From NCBI GenBank assembly GCA_948567375.1, contig OX419755.1, positions 13,335,001-13,399,000 on the forward strand: a DNA stretch of 64,000 nt. The letters run 5' to 3'. This document shows, piece after piece, positions 1-11,950 of this stretch. Position numbers and translations under genes: made by a program. Positions within the stretch are counted from its first letter, which is position 1. Each line of letters opens with the position of its first letter. Below the pieces are notes generated by a model, which did not search any database, was not told the DNA's origin, and was given only the letters and a program-made list of their open reading frames with translations. This DNA comes from Lunularia cruciata. Taxonomy: Eukaryota; Streptophyta; Marchantiopsida; Lunulariales; Lunulariaceae.

Positions 1-1032
1 TGCTCTTTACCCATCTCTCTTTCAATCCGTCTGTAGATGCAATAAGCTCCCGCACTGCCGCCTGAATGCATAACTGCTTAATAACAACACCCCCAAAACT
101 ATGTCCGACGAAGATAATGGGTCGGAAAGTGTTCGACGACTCTTGCCCTCTGTGGAATGCCCAACTGAGTTCTGTAAACAAATTTTCAGCTATCATCGTC
201 AAATCCATTCGCCCCGTCGAGTTAGTCTTCGGTAAACTTGCATCATACTTGATGAAGAACACTCGTGCACGATGCTCTTGTAACCATTGTTGGGGCCACA
301 TTGTCTTCGAGTCATTTTTGCAGGTCCAAGTCGAAAGGTGCACATCTAGCCCACCAGTATGCTCATGTTGAAGGCCATGGAAGAAAACAATGTCGACCTG
401 CGGTAGTGGTGGATCGTACACTAACAACACGGAATCGCTCAACTGAAAAATGGACAAATACAGACAATTAGAAGTGTAGTAATTTCTAAACACAAGAGCC
501 TCCTACTCCCTATAAATTTGTCACCGAGGTCGTTAACTTGAAAGGTAATTAACCAAGTAGTTATTAACCATCAGCTGATATTCTGTCACATGACTGTTCC
601 TTGATTTCAAGTCACTTTAAGCTCTACCTTGCTGATACCAAGGTCCGACTCTTGAGAACGTGTTGTCGGTGAATCGATCCGCTGCAAACGTAGACAAAAT
701 GTTATGAATTGAAAGGTTTAGTTTCAAACACTCACAACTCTGTGAGGCAACGCCTGGTACTTTCCTAAGGTAGATCAATACTAACTATTCGTACGACAAC
801 CTACCGATTGTTTTAGTCCTGAAATGCTACATGACCAAGAGAATATTGAAGCCTATAACAGAGTATCTCGAAGTTTGTCAAAAGAGCTAAATCATTGTGG
901 CGGAATCTAATCAACATCTATAATCGATAGAAGTTATTCCTCATACTCAGGTTTGCACTTACATACCTTGATGTTCTCTTGGCGGGAAGATAGAGAATCT
1001 CGTGGGCTAAAACTGCTTGACGGTATGTCCAT
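1..1032 (-). CDS. HNL-type immune receptor gene, 5' part: alpha/beta-hydrolase domain (partial)
   Basis: Three exons read in one continuous frame: 967-1032 (ATG at 1030-1032 with A at -3 and G at +4), 628-681, and 442 down to the window edge. Splice sites are canonical: donors AAG|GTATGT and AAG|GTAGAG, acceptors ending GTTTGCAG and CATTTTTCAG. The 187 visible residues have a polar start, then VDIVFFHGL near residues 57-64 (oxyanion-side strand), RVFFIKYDASL near 100-110, and RPIIFVGHSFGGVVIKQL near 147-164, the Ser155 nucleophile elbow. This pattern fits SERAC1/PGAP1-like serine hydrolases. In liverworts such a domain is fused to NB-ARC and LRR regions (HNL class). The NB-ARC and LRR parts would lie left of position 1, so the fusion is inferred; a free-standing hydrolase is the alternative. 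No stop or frameshift is seen. The protein would probably act inside the cell, as no signal peptide is visible. Confidence 0.75.
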
Positions 1033-1039
1033 TGTGACA

Positions 1040-1185
1040 CTGCACTTCCAGAAAATAAAAGTAATCAACTCAACGGTTTACAAATTGGCAACGATTTTAT
1101 CATCTTCAAATACAAGTCGGGGAGCTATCCCCGAACATCTTTCTCAGGTCAAGCATTAGTAATATATAGCGATACAACTACTTAC
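1040..1185 (-). other. candidate 5'-UTR intron of the hydrolase gene
   Basis: On the minus strand the sequence just upstream of the start-codon exon ends in a T-rich tract and GTGCAG, an acceptor 7 nt before the ATG. A GTAAGTAG donor begins at 1185. Together they suggest a 146-bp intron in the 5' leader, with a non-coding first exon to the right of 1186. Only splice consensus supports this. Confidence 0.4.
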
Positions 1186-1189
1186 AACG

Positions 1190-4100
1190 CACTAACTGAG
1201 TCTGTACAAGAGCTGGATTATTTTCACATGGAGCAGCTTGTGGCCTGGGAGAGGATTCCGCAAGCCTTCAATACATTTGACGAGCCAAGTGATGGTTGAC
1301 GTCATATTGTTGCTAAGGGCTGATTTCCATGTGAGTTTTTGATTGGCTTAGATTTGTAGTGGGAGTAGGAACCCTTCATCAAACGCGGGATTCAGGACCC
1401 ACCCCATTCGAACCGAACATGCATATGGAAGCAACGAAATGCAGGCTTGAACATGAACAGAGGCAAACTGAAATCCAACTGACCTAAGCAAGTAATACAG
1501 AGCGGAATATAAGCGAAATCGATACAAAGCAGAAGCAAAAATTGATCCATTCCATGAGCAGCATGATTTCGTACATGATGCATACTAGATTTTGATGCAT
1601 ACTAGATGCATACATGATTTCGTACATGATGCACAGTAGATGCCGTGCAATGGTATGCACCATGTATGAAAGGAAGCCTTTTCAGGCAACAACAGAGGAT
1701 ACATTTTGAAACTAAGAGTAGAGAAAACGATCTGGCGAGTAGGTAAGATGCATTCGGAAGTGAAGCGAAAGCATTGAGATGCGTAGTGTAAGTGGATGAC
1801 AGTTGGACTAGAGCGAAGAATGACAATCCTTAAACACTAAACGCTAGAAGGATAGTGTCCCACGAAGTGGCGAAGTAGCTGAGCGACTGCCAGTACCTCT
1901 CCAACCGAGTTTCTTGTTCGAAAGCTCACAAGTGCCAAGGCAATATCTGATTAGTTTATATTGGTCGAAAAAGGTCGTGAAAAGATCAGTACTCTCCGGA
2001 GTCGGTTGGTTTTCCTAAGGAGGATTCCAAAGTCCTCACTTAAGGAAATTTTTACCCTTGAAGGTCCGTTCTAAACTCAATAGGCAGGGGATACTACAGG
2101 TGGATATAGCAGAGTGCAGCGACCACCGGGGAGATTGGGAGAAAGTCGACGTGGATATGAACCGAGTCTATGCCACCAGGCTTTGGTGTGCCGGTAACAT
2201 AGGCTGACCAACCTTTAAACAAATTTACATGAAAAAGAACGATCAAACCACTTTGTCCTCTTCACCCATATATCAAACCTTCGCATGGGAAACCACCCTA
2301 AGTACTATGGGGCATGAGGTAGACAGATTTCAAACGTATGGGGATAGTGTGAAACGGAAGCCAAGGAAGGAATGCCTGGGAATTTCAAATATCAGATCGA
2401 GTCGCAAACAACTCAGAACAATCAATTATGTCACAAGCGTGTCAATCACGAACCCTCGCTCTCAACTTAGAGTTTTCTGAGGGAGCTTTTGGAGTGCATG
2501 AACTGCACGTTGAATAAGTTACCTGTCTCATACAGTAGTAGAAGAAAACTCAAGATCACCGGATTGTCTCCTCTTTCACCTTCTCAACTTCTTACTGATC
2601 GCTGCTATTCATCCCTAGGTTCCCTCATAAGCTAGAAAGTTGGGGTTACGCCATCTGTCTGTCCTCAGATGCTACAGCATTCTGCTTCTGTCTCCTTTCT
2701 CACGAATAATTTAGATCGTGGTGACCATGTCCCTCGCCCTTCCGTACTACGAGATCGAAGCATGAACTGATGATTCATGCCGATATCCACTACGAGGCTA
2801 ACAAAACGGGGGAAAGCAGATGATTGACCTGTCAACTTGAGACAATAGAACAGTTCAGTAACTCCTCTCGATGACTCCAATTCAGAAGGAAAACCATTCC
2901 AAGCTTGCAATGCCAGAAGAGCTAACCCAACAAGAAATTGCAAAGCTCACTATTCTGTACCAGGTACAATTGCGGATCACTCTATGCCAGCAATGACTTA
3001 GTTAGAACGTGCTGGGAGGGGGATTGCACAGTAGTCGCGCGTTCCTGGTATTGATATCTCAGAATCTAATTCTGTAAGAATCTGGGGTATAAGTCTACAA
3101 CCCTTATATTAAAATTAGTTTCGGCCAGTATTTTTCTGCTTTGATTAAGAGAAAAAAACAGTTACTGGTAAGTTAAACCATGTACTAATATTCTACTCGG
3201 CTAATGAGTGCCAAGCTGAGGGCTACTTCCCCAGCGCATTTCCTCAGGAGTCAATGATGGGGTAAGTAACTTCTACATAAAGAAGCCTAATTTGTATGGT
3301 TGAAGGAGGGTATTGACTTTGCGACAGAACCATCGTGCTGGAGTGATGCAAACTTCTGACTAGTCAATGAGCTGCCCATGATCCTGTTCCTTTTCATATG
3401 AGATAAGTCTTAGATAAAAGGAAAACTTCTAGGTGGACGTCTACCCCAAGTTGGTGCTTTTTAACTACTTTACCAATAGTCAGGAGAAATGAATTGAGGA
3501 CTTTCCTTCCCATCTTGTGGAAGTATGATATTACTCCGCCGACCAATTACTAAGACATGAGTAAACAAGTCTTGACTGACAGCATTCTTATATGTACCTT
3601 TCTTTAATAACCCAGTATGTCACTTACTTTTGGATCGTGCTTTCCGTCCAATACTATTTTATGAATAGCTACGTAAGGCGACAAGCACCCGCCCTAGGTT
3701 CTGTTGTCTCTAGAATGAGTGTGAAAATAATCTTCTTGTGATTTAAAACAGGGTGGAGAATTGGTGGGACGATTGTCACCGTAATCGAAGTCTTAACATC
3801 CAAACGCGGTAAACAGAAAGACAGACGCCTGACCGTGAATAGGCTCCAATTTGGACAGTCTCTTTACATCTTTTCTTACAATTTTATCTCCAGGGAAAAG
3901 TTCCACCAATGCCAAACTGACGTTCACTAGGGAGCAATTCTTGTACTTTGCGACCGACCGTTCACGGGTTTTGACAACAACTAGGATGATCACGGAGTAA
4001 CCTGAATCGAAGGCACAATAGTAACAACTTAATAGACACACGAATGGACGGTGGGCAACACCATAACCGTAACACAGATCAACCGACTGGCAACTGAGTG

Positions 4101-4490
4101 GTGTTTGATGGTTTTTGACATCATTAACATAATCACAATCTTAATTCGATCAATCTGTCGATCTGAAGTCTTAGAAGCTTATTCCGGATATCGGTATGTC
4201 ATTGAATGATAGTTTCTAGGAGGAATTCTGGGCTAGGCTGAGAGATATTGGGATCGAAGTACTTGGAGCTCTTGCACTGTATCTGGGTCTAGAGAAGTGA
4301 ACCTTTCAAGAGTTCCTGGAGGCTAACCTACTATCCGGAGTGTCCCCCATCTGATCTATAGTTGGTGCAGGACCTCATGCGAATCCCAACATTATGACAT
4401 TGTTGAGAGCAGATCGTAATAATGTTCGCAAGGATAATAGATGGGTTGACATTCCTGTAGTCGCGAGCCGGGCAACAGTTGTGATCAACG
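1190..4490. other. no recognised gene; probable upstream region of the hydrolase gene
   Basis: Reading frames here are short (at most about 90 codons; for example 2229-2480 plus, 2665-2943 minus, 3793-4041 minus) and match no family I know. A short direct repeat built on CATGATTTCGTACATGATGC lies at about 1560-1640. The part next to 1190 should contain the promoter of the hydrolase gene, but I cannot pick out a TATA box with confidence. Confidence 0.5.
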
Positions 4491-4492
4491 CA

Positions 4493-4795
4493 TTAACGAT
4501 ACTCTTGACGTACGCCAACTTCTTCTGGTTTGTGTAATAAAACATTCCATGGTTTGCATTGGACAAATCCTTCGCAATACTTCTTGTCGGCATTTTTATC
4601 TTCTCCCTTACAAACTGAAAGTGACCCACGAAATCCACTGCCATTTACTCTTTGCTTCAATTTGCACTCCGACATGTAAGGTGAATCCCATTTTCCACTA
4701 ATATCGCCTAGAGTAAAGAAGACACCAGCAGAGATACAGCATGTGACTTGACATTTACACCAATTCTTCGTGTAATTTTGACAGGGTTTGAGCAA
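4493..4795 (-). CDS. cysteine-rich open frame, possible exon, function unknown
   Basis: A 100-codon open frame with nine cysteines, including a cluster (WCKCQ then TCC) near its start and four more spaced through the second half. The cysteine spacing and the lack of low-complexity sequence are unlike the neighbouring junk frames, so it may be an exon of a secreted cysteine-rich protein. The frame opens with TTG rather than ATG, no signal peptide is visible, and no family is recognised. It could equally be chance. Confidence 0.2.
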   Translation of the reverse strand: MLKPCQNYTKNWCKCQVTCCISAGVFFTLGDISGKWDSPYMSECKLKQRVNGSGFRGSLSVCKGEDKNADKKYCEGFVQCKPWNVLLHKPEEVGVRQEYR

Positions 4796-4933
4796 CGGAA
4801 GATTTTAAAGCGTAGAGCACCTTGATCTCGTAACCAAGGAAATAAACTGAATATCGATCATATACTCAATGCAGCCAGAGCCATCTAAGATCCTTAAAGC
4901 TCCGTCCAAACTTATCGATGACGAATACCCTTT

Positions 4934-5030
4934 ACGAATACATAACGGGCGACCGCGTAGAAAACACGAAGGATGAGAAGACCCCATCGAGCCGTACAAG
5001 GGTGAAACAAAATAGGGTAAAATGGGGCTT
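4934..5030 (+). repeat. dispersed repeat family E, truncated copy E1
   Basis: Shares the family's opening block (GCGACC, then GAAAACACGAAGGATG, then the AAGACCCCATCGAGCC region, then GGGTAAAATGGGGCTT) with copies near 5.6, 9.6, 11.8, 50.2 and 61.2 kb. Similarity stops after the GGGGCT block. Confidence 0.65.
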
Positions 5031-5137
5031 CACGAATACATGGCATGTTCATCGTCGGCAAAAGGTCCTTCGACAGAAACCAGAGCTTGATAAGGATATC
5101 TGATCCTATCTTATTCCAGGCAGATTGATCTAACCAA

Positions 5138-5163
5138 AGAGGAGGGACTTTTAACCCTCCTCT
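5138..5163. repeat. small perfect inverted repeat
   Basis: AGAGGAGGG and CCCTCCTCT are perfect inverted complements separated by about 8 nt, giving a short GC-rich stem. It lies just downstream of the truncated E1 repeat. It has a terminator-like shape, but this is nuclear DNA with no adjacent gene. Confidence 0.5.
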
Positions 5164-5574
5164 CTTCTTGTGTTTTTGGCAGTTCACTTTGACCATTGCA
5201 AGAAAGCATATCTACCTATTTTACCTCTTAGGTTTTCTCTTTGTACGGTTTCATGGGCTTCTTTTTTATGCTTCTTGTTACACCGTACCTGTCTCCCTTT
5301 TGAGACTTTAAGAAAGTTCTCATGCGTGTAAGGACTAACGTGGCCATATCGAATCAACGCTGGCATCTAAACACCACGCACTTAGGCAATTGAAACAAGC
5401 AACTAGCGAGATGGACTACTACTGACGTGTACTATTGTGGTCCACATGAGCAACAAGGACGGAAGTAGTCATTCAGCTGCCCTTGTTTATAAAGCAATGT
5501 GATCTGGACCAGTTAGTCAACAATTTAGAGATAACGGTTCCGTAAGAGAGAAAAGGAAACTGCAAAGAAAATAG

Positions 5575-5860
5575 AAAATAAAAATAGGACGGATGGGAAA
5601 ACCATCAAGCTGAACAAGGGTGGGACAAAAGAGGTAAAATGCAGCTAAGCTCCAATAGTATCCATATGAAGAATGTGCCCTATTGTACCTTAGATACGTG
5701 TGCTATGCATGTCGTAAGGTCTACAAACTATTGGAGTATCCAAAGAAACATCACCTAGAGTGATTGCTCTCCTATGGTTTGCCCCAACCAATGTTCTATG
5801 TAGAGTAATGTACACAAGCTGTCTAAAATATGTTACAAACTATGAGAGTGGGAGTGGGAA
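5575..5860 (+). repeat. dispersed repeat family E, long copy E2
   Basis: About 280 bp aligned by eye to 9565-9820. Shared blocks include GGATGGGAA, AAGCTCCAATAGTATCCATA, AAGGTCTACAAACTATTGGA and ATTGCTCTCCTATGG. The end points are approximate. Confidence 0.65.
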
Positions 5861-6308
5861 TGGTACCCCTTGACACCTAACATGATAAGTTGGTGTACAT
5901 TATCTAACAAATGTGTGAAACGCCATGTCCATTACTCCATATAACTCCAAGGCTAGAGGAACAAGGTGACCTTGCTACATACCTCGATACTTAGAGACAT
6001 TGCGTGTTGTTGCTCCGCTCATAGCCCATCTTGGGAGATGACTAATCACTCCTTCCAAAACTGCATCACGCATAGGGTCCATAACCACAACATCCACTAC
6101 TATCCCCTAATCATCTCGGACCAAGTGTAAGTTTGCCTTGACATGTGTAGTGTACAAAGCATACAAATGCTCCCTCCAAGCAAGGTATTCACTCTCTTGG
6201 ACCATATCAAACACTATATCCTTGATGGCATCACAGGTAGCTATCCTCTATCTTCCAAGAGGACATCATGTCATATGGACTGCTATTGCATCTAATGTAG
6301 AATCACAC

Positions 6309-8110
6309 TCACAGGTGAGTAATGAAGATGCATTTTGGGTGGACCAAACCTAAGCAGAACCTCATAATTGTAGAGAAGATAGCTAGTGTGAATCGAAATG
6401 CCCTAATGTATGGTTGAGCTAGGATCCAAGAGCTTGCACCCTTGTCAAAGCAAGGGCAAAGATGTGCTATAGTAGCCTGAGGAATGGACGAGTCAGCTAA
6501 GAGAGAATGTACCATATGTTGACATTGTCACTCCATCAAGGAACAATGCAAACCTATGGTCCAATCTGACGGTAGTGAAGAAAAGGATGGAATATCCTTC
6601 CATGTCCATGAGGATAGACCATCTCTTGTGTGCCATAATACATCTAGAGAGAAAAGGATCTTTTCTTCACCTTGGTCACACATGTCTCAAAAATTGGCCT
6701 ATTGGCAACCACAAAATGGGAGTAAGTAGGGGTGTCGAGAGAACTCCATAGCCAAAAATGCTTTAGGTTCCATCTCCTCCATAGATAGAAAACCTAACCC
6801 TTCACATGAGATTGGTAGAGAAGCCTATATGTGTGCCAATCCCTTGTCTCACACTCAAGTGTCCTTGGTCCAATGATATCACCAAAGACTCTCATAATCC
6901 TTCTATCAAAAGCTCTTAGATGTGATATGAAGGTCAAGGAATGGAACACATTGCAAAGAAGGTAAGTTGGTTGATAGATAATACTATAAGAGAGTGTACC
7001 AAACACCACCTATGGATCTCCTAGTAGAGGACAATCATCCACATGGAGAATATCCTCTACAAGAGCTACTTCTAAGAAGTGTGTGGCAAAAATCCTTGGA
7101 TCCTATTGGCACTCCAAGAATATGCAACCCATCTATAGATGCGATAAACCCTTTTGGAAACTCAAGGTTGGGAGGAATACTTGAAGGGGTACATGTTGTG
7201 CACTTTGATACCTTGACTCTCAAGCCTACAAGATGTAGCTTGGTAGTCAAGTAGTCAAAGGCCTACCTACTTTGATCTACAAGGCCCACAATGTATGTAT
7301 CATCTACCAAGGAGGGAAACACACAACCTAACATAGCCAAAGTAGTAGATAAGAGAGCTTTGAAGTGAGCTATGACAAATAAAGATCCCCCTAAAGGTTC
7401 TCTTTATAGTGCACCAACAACTGACTCCAAGATGGTGACTCCTTCCTATGAGCAACCATGTTGGTAGTAAAGGGAAGCAAGAGAGTCATAGAAAGACTGC
7501 ACAAAAGGAACAAGACTTGTTAAGGATCCATTGGCCTCCCTAAGCTCTCTAAAGATGGATGCTTTGAGATGCTATTAAGATTATTCTCAAGATGCACTTG
7601 GAGGATAACCCACTCTAGATGGATAGCTAGGAGTGCCCTAATGCCTAGAGATATAGCCTCACAACCTCTAGGTGTGTGACTACATCAAATTGATGTGGAT
7701 TGAGGTGTTGTCAAAAGTGAGAATGATGTTGAAGGACAATGATATGGCTAACCAAGCATAAAACAATCTCTCCAATAGTAATCAATCTAATGCTCTATAT
7801 GTCCTTCTCCATCATGAGAAGGCTACTTAACATTTGAATAATTAATGTTGGAATATCTCTCCTTGCTACTGCTAAAACCACATGAAACAACTTGGTAAAA
7901 CCACTAGACAAATCATTTGCTTGAAAGCAATCTCTAAGATGCTCATATACCATCCTTGACATGTCTCATGGGGATGATGAGGAGTAGTGCACAATGCATT
8001 TGCAAAAATCACCTATCAAGATATAAAAGCTATTGAGGTTGATAATCTAAGACCTCTAATGGTACTCCTTCTCTTTCCATATGGTGTAGTAGGCATAAGG
8101 AAGTGAGTCT
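6309..8110 (-). pseudogene. LINE-type (non-LTR) reverse transcriptase remnant
   Basis: Read on the minus strand, decayed frames give a recognisable RT series: a finger segment around 7.9-8.1 kb; REPLGGSLFVIAHFKAL near 7.4 kb, matching the 'GDPLGG-LFALAH' block; the catalytic motif LVDDTYIVG with its two Asp codons at 7299-7304; then LHLVGLRVKVSKC and GLHILGVPIGSKDFC (7035-7250). A late segment at 6309-6515 resembles the C-terminal region of these plant and algal LINEs (QATIAHLCPCFDKGASSW). An in-frame TAG lies at 7263-7265, and other stops and frame changes follow, so it cannot be active. No endonuclease domain or 3' tail was found. The element may extend left to about 5.9 kb. The E repeats at about 5.6 and 9.6 kb flank it in the same orientation. 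Confidence 0.65.
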
Positions 8111-8119
8111 CATCAATGG

Positions 8120-9560
8120 GACTATCCATAGACAAAGGATATATCATCCTTGCTACTCTACTAAATTCTCTTGCTTGATCCAATGTCCTACACCGTTGTA
8201 GTCAAGTGGACTCTGTGGTATCTTTTGGTAGAACCTTTATCCTGAAATGTATAACCTTAGTAGACAAATCTTATAGTGTAGCCCAATCTCCCACTTGGAA
8301 TTGAAAAGATCTAGCAACCACCTTTCTGCGGCCTGCATGTCTCCCACTAGCATAACAAAGACACCTTAGAGAGAGTAAGAAGAATAAGAGCCACACAAAC
8401 TTGTCCAAGGGATCATGTGCCAAATGATTGTGGTAGAAAAAAAGCTTGTCCAACCTCATCATAGAGTGTATTGGATAATCTATGGAATAAACATGGACAT
8501 GGAAAACTAGTCTCAAATAAACCCAAAATATACCACTTGAGATGCTAACCACCTTCATGACTTGAGTGGTATCCCCAAAATGGTCAACAAAGAAATAAAG
8601 GAAGCATGCATAATCCCAAGTGTCACCAATATCAATGTGATGGCTTGCCTCATATGAACATCCTAGGTGGTCCAATCATGTCCTTGTACATCCTTCACAC
8701 ATGGGTCTTAAACTTGAACTTACACTAGTGTATCGTATTTTTTACATTTGTTGGCCATGGTTGATACATATTCACTAAATTTTTGTCCAATGCACATGTA
8801 CCAGTTGAGGTAAGAACTTCACTCGATATGTTGGCAAGTCGGGGTTGTATGTGGTAAATTACATTTACCACATACACCTTGGACGGTGCATCTACGTGTT
8901 TCTTCTTGATTATTATGTTGTTGTCAAGATAAGGCCTTCTAGATCTCTACATGCTATCGGTATCCAAGGATCCTTCTTGCTCAATGGATAAAGGACCTAG
9001 GTTGCAAGAATCAATCATTTTTACATACTCTTTGTGGTACAACAATATATTATCTTTACCGGGGAAGAGGTATGAACAATTCCATGAATACCAAGAAATC
9101 AAAGTAGGTGATCCAGAAACCCTTATGGAATTTGCAGATTCTTCCGACTTCATCTCTACCGCCCATAGACAACATTGGATTTGATTAAAGGGCACATAAT
9201 GGAATAGTTGCTCATCATTTTTTCATAAGGAAGATGCCGCATTGGGCAGCCTTACTTTTTGCAAGATTGTCAGAAGCAAATGCCTCATTTTACTTGTACA
9301 TTTTAGTACTTGCATGCGTCACTTTCTCTATGAGGAAGTGATTTGTGTTGATCATAACCAGAGAAAATGTTTCATCAATAAAATTGTGTTTTTATGGGAC
9401 TCACCAGGCATCAACAAAGTGTCACTGCAAAGTGTTTCCTACTCATGTTCTCTATCATCAGAAAGGGTGATTTAAGGCTATCGGAAGTTGAGATCTTTTT
9501 GCATTTGAATCTTATATAGTTGAGCTTCATTCTTTGCCAACTTCCTTATGGTTGGTTATA
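8120..9560. other. no recognised gene
   Basis: Open frames in this AT-rich stretch (8271-8675 minus, 8951-9184 plus, 9242-9475 plus) have no family match. A short sequence around 8705 (AACTTGAACTTACACTAGTG) recurs, slightly changed, at about 11455, which hints at one more shared repeat. Confidence 0.45.
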
Positions 9561-9564
9561 TGAA

Positions 9565-9820
9565 AAGAGCGACCCCATAGAAAACATGAAGGATGGGAAG
9601 ACCTCATCAAGCCGGACAAGGGAGAGACAAAAAAGGTAAACTGGGGCTAAGCTCCAATAGAGTCTATATGAGAAATCTGCCCTATAGCACCTAAGATATC
9701 CAAGCTATGTAAATCGTACGGTCTACAAACAATTGGAGCATCCAAAGAAGCATCACCTAGTGTAATTGCTCTCTTATGGATTACCCCATCCACTGCCCTC
9801 TGTAGAGCATACGGGTTATA
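9565..9820 (+). repeat. dispersed repeat family E, long copy E3
   Basis: Best-preserved copy of the family. It begins near GCGACCCCATAGAAAACATG, carries GGATGGGAAGACCTCATCAA, and continues through AAGCTCCAATAGAGTCTATA and the TACAAACAATTGGAGCATCC block. It has the same orientation as the copy at 5575. Confidence 0.65.
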
Positions 9821-10036
9821 TTGGTCATATGGAAATTAGTTCTTGATACTTTTAGCTTTATGATCTGAAATCATCAAGTGGCAAGCATCACTTGCTTACC
9901 GGATATCATCTGCTTCACATCTCCGAGGAAGTGTTTGATAGAGTGTATGCATTATAGTTGTCCCATGTGCCCAATGGACTTGTGAGGGCTTCACTTTTCA
10001 AGTTCAAGATACGTCAAGAAGAAAAGGCTTCTAGAA

Positions 10037-10450
10037 GCAAGATTAAGATTAGTTTGTTTAGCTCTTAGGCCACATACCAAAATTTGGGCTCCATGTTTAG
10101 TTTGCATGCTATTAGAATCAGTTTGGTTAACTCTTAGCTTACATCAAGATTTGGGCTCCATATTCTTATTGGGTATTGTTAGGATTGGTTTGGTTAACTT
10201 TTGGACTATCTACCAAGACTTGTGCTCTAAATGTTCGTTTGAGTACTTTTGGGCTTAGGTCGTTAATTCTCAAACTGTATACCCAGACTTGGGATTTGAT
10301 TTTTCATTTTAGTATTGATAGGATTAGTTTGCTCAACTCTTAGACTATCTACCAAGATTTGGGATCCATTATTAGTTTGGCTCACTCTTAGACAACCCCA
10401 AGATGTGGGCTCCATGTTTTTATCTGGGTATTCTTAGAGTTCGTTTGCCC
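10037..10450 (+). repeat. diverged minisatellite, about 5-6 units of roughly 70-85 bp
   Basis: The phrases 'TTAG-ATTAGTTTG', 'CTCTTAGACTATCTACCAAG' and 'ATTTGGGCTCCATG' return in the same order several times with substitutions and small indels. Units are not identical, so the array is old. No coding capacity. Confidence 0.6.
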
Positions 10451-10454
10451 CCTC

Positions 10455-11795
10455 CCTCATAATACTTTTTAATTGAGACTATCATGCCCGGACAGTTTGC
10501 TAGCAGAATGTATTGTTAGATATGATTTGGTGCGGATGCTCCGGGTCCAAATACTTTCCATAATAATCATGGTTCATATTTAATTGGGTATTATGAAGTT
10601 GAACATCTTTTGATATCATGGACTAAGTGTAGTCCCTTTTAGTGCCGGCTTTGAAGTCCTAGTGATTTTTTATTGAGACAACTGATTTTTTATTTAGTGA
10701 TTTTTCCTACCCCATGCCCCATACATCAGTAGCGAGATTGAAAAAGTGTTTGAAGTTATTATTTGAGAAAGGTTGGTGTGTAATAAAGAATTTATCATGA
10801 TTTCCGTTGAAATTATTAATATGTTTCATTCACGTTGAAATCTTTTGTCTTATCAGGTCCTAGACTGTTTATCAATTGGGTATCGGGCACAAGGAGAGAT
10901 TAGAATTACTAATATCAAAACTAAGATGAACCTGAAGGAGCACTAAACTAAGATGCACATTCTCTAGTGATTATACGTCTTGGCTCATTTGAAATTAGGG
11001 AACTCCACAAATAAAACATCGGCCTGTTTGAGACAAGCGTATATAAATGGACGAGAAAAAAGTGCACTCCCCCTTGGACCTTGATTCAATACCAAAGGGC
11101 TCTAAATTGGGCTTACACCGTGATTTAGAAGAAAATTAAGATATTTTCCAACAAAACCTGATTAGGTTTAAATTATTTCTCTCTTATCAGGTTCAAAACT
11201 GATGAACGACTATAAATAAATTTTGGATAAATTTTGGATCACTTGCCGGTCATTCTTCATCTTGTATGGGGGTGATTTTTTCACAAGGAGGAATAAAAAA
11301 GAAGTTGGTTCACTTGGAATGTCTGCTCTTTCCTTGTGACTCTTCTATCATTTTCTCTACTCACTTTATCAACTACTACTACTAATATTACTACTACTTT
11401 TTGGCTATAGTAGTTTGTTGAAACTGACCTCGCCGAGACAACATGCAAAAGCTTGGACTTGAACTTACATTGGTGTATGGCATTTTTGTGTATAATACTG
11501 CAGTACAGATCAAATCCCAGTTCTTAGAGAGCCTAGAGCGTACAATCTTAAAAGTGATTTTTGGTTGCCACTGTTTGAGAGATGGATCTGTTTCAAAGTT
11601 TTTGTTAGAGTTGACTTCCATCTCCTTCAGTCAACGTTGAATTCGATGGAATTTGGTGTCTATTCTCCTTGACAATGGATGATATTTTGCTAACGTATGA
11701 GAAATGTATGTACGCTTTTGATCATGTTAGAAAGATTTATCGACTTTTAAAAAAAACATTCTATCTCTTTATAATTTTGTTGGAACTGAATAGAA
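10455..11795. other. no recognised gene
   Basis: AT-rich sequence with frames of at most 75 codons (11394-11621 minus, 11443-11640 plus), none with a recognisable motif. A short ACTACT/ATTACTACT run lies near 11375-11397. Confidence 0.45.
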
Positions 11796-11799
11796 ATAC

Positions 11800-11950
11800 G
11801 TGATCACGTGTGAAAAGAAGATGGATAGGAAGAACCCATCAAACTGTATAAGGAAAAGACAAAGGGGTAAAATAGGGCTAGGCCCTAATAGTATGGGTAG
11901 GAGGAATCTGCCCTACAACACCTCAAATATCTGAGTTATACAAGTATGTA
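11800..11950 (+). repeat. dispersed repeat family E, diverged copy E4
   Basis: Matches the middle of the family: a GGATAGGAAGAACCCATC block, the GGGGTAAAATAGGGCTAGG block, and a CTGCCCTACAACACCT block equivalent to CTGCCCTATAGCACCT in E3. It is more diverged than the other copies. Confidence 0.6.

Noticed and set aside
1386-1430. CATTCGAACCGAAC stretch considered as a tRNA T-arm
   Set aside because: No matching acceptor stem, D-arm or anticodon arm could be placed around it.
8271-8675. 134-codon minus-strand frame ending FQVGDWATL, like an integrase C-terminus
   Set aside because: The similarity is a few residues and no integrase core or RT of gypsy type is nearby; it lies beyond the LINE remnant.
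5575-9820. Direct E repeats considered as LTRs of one 4-kb element
   Set aside because: Other E copies occur alone, the enclosed RT is LINE-type on the opposite strand, and no primer-binding site or purine tract was seen.
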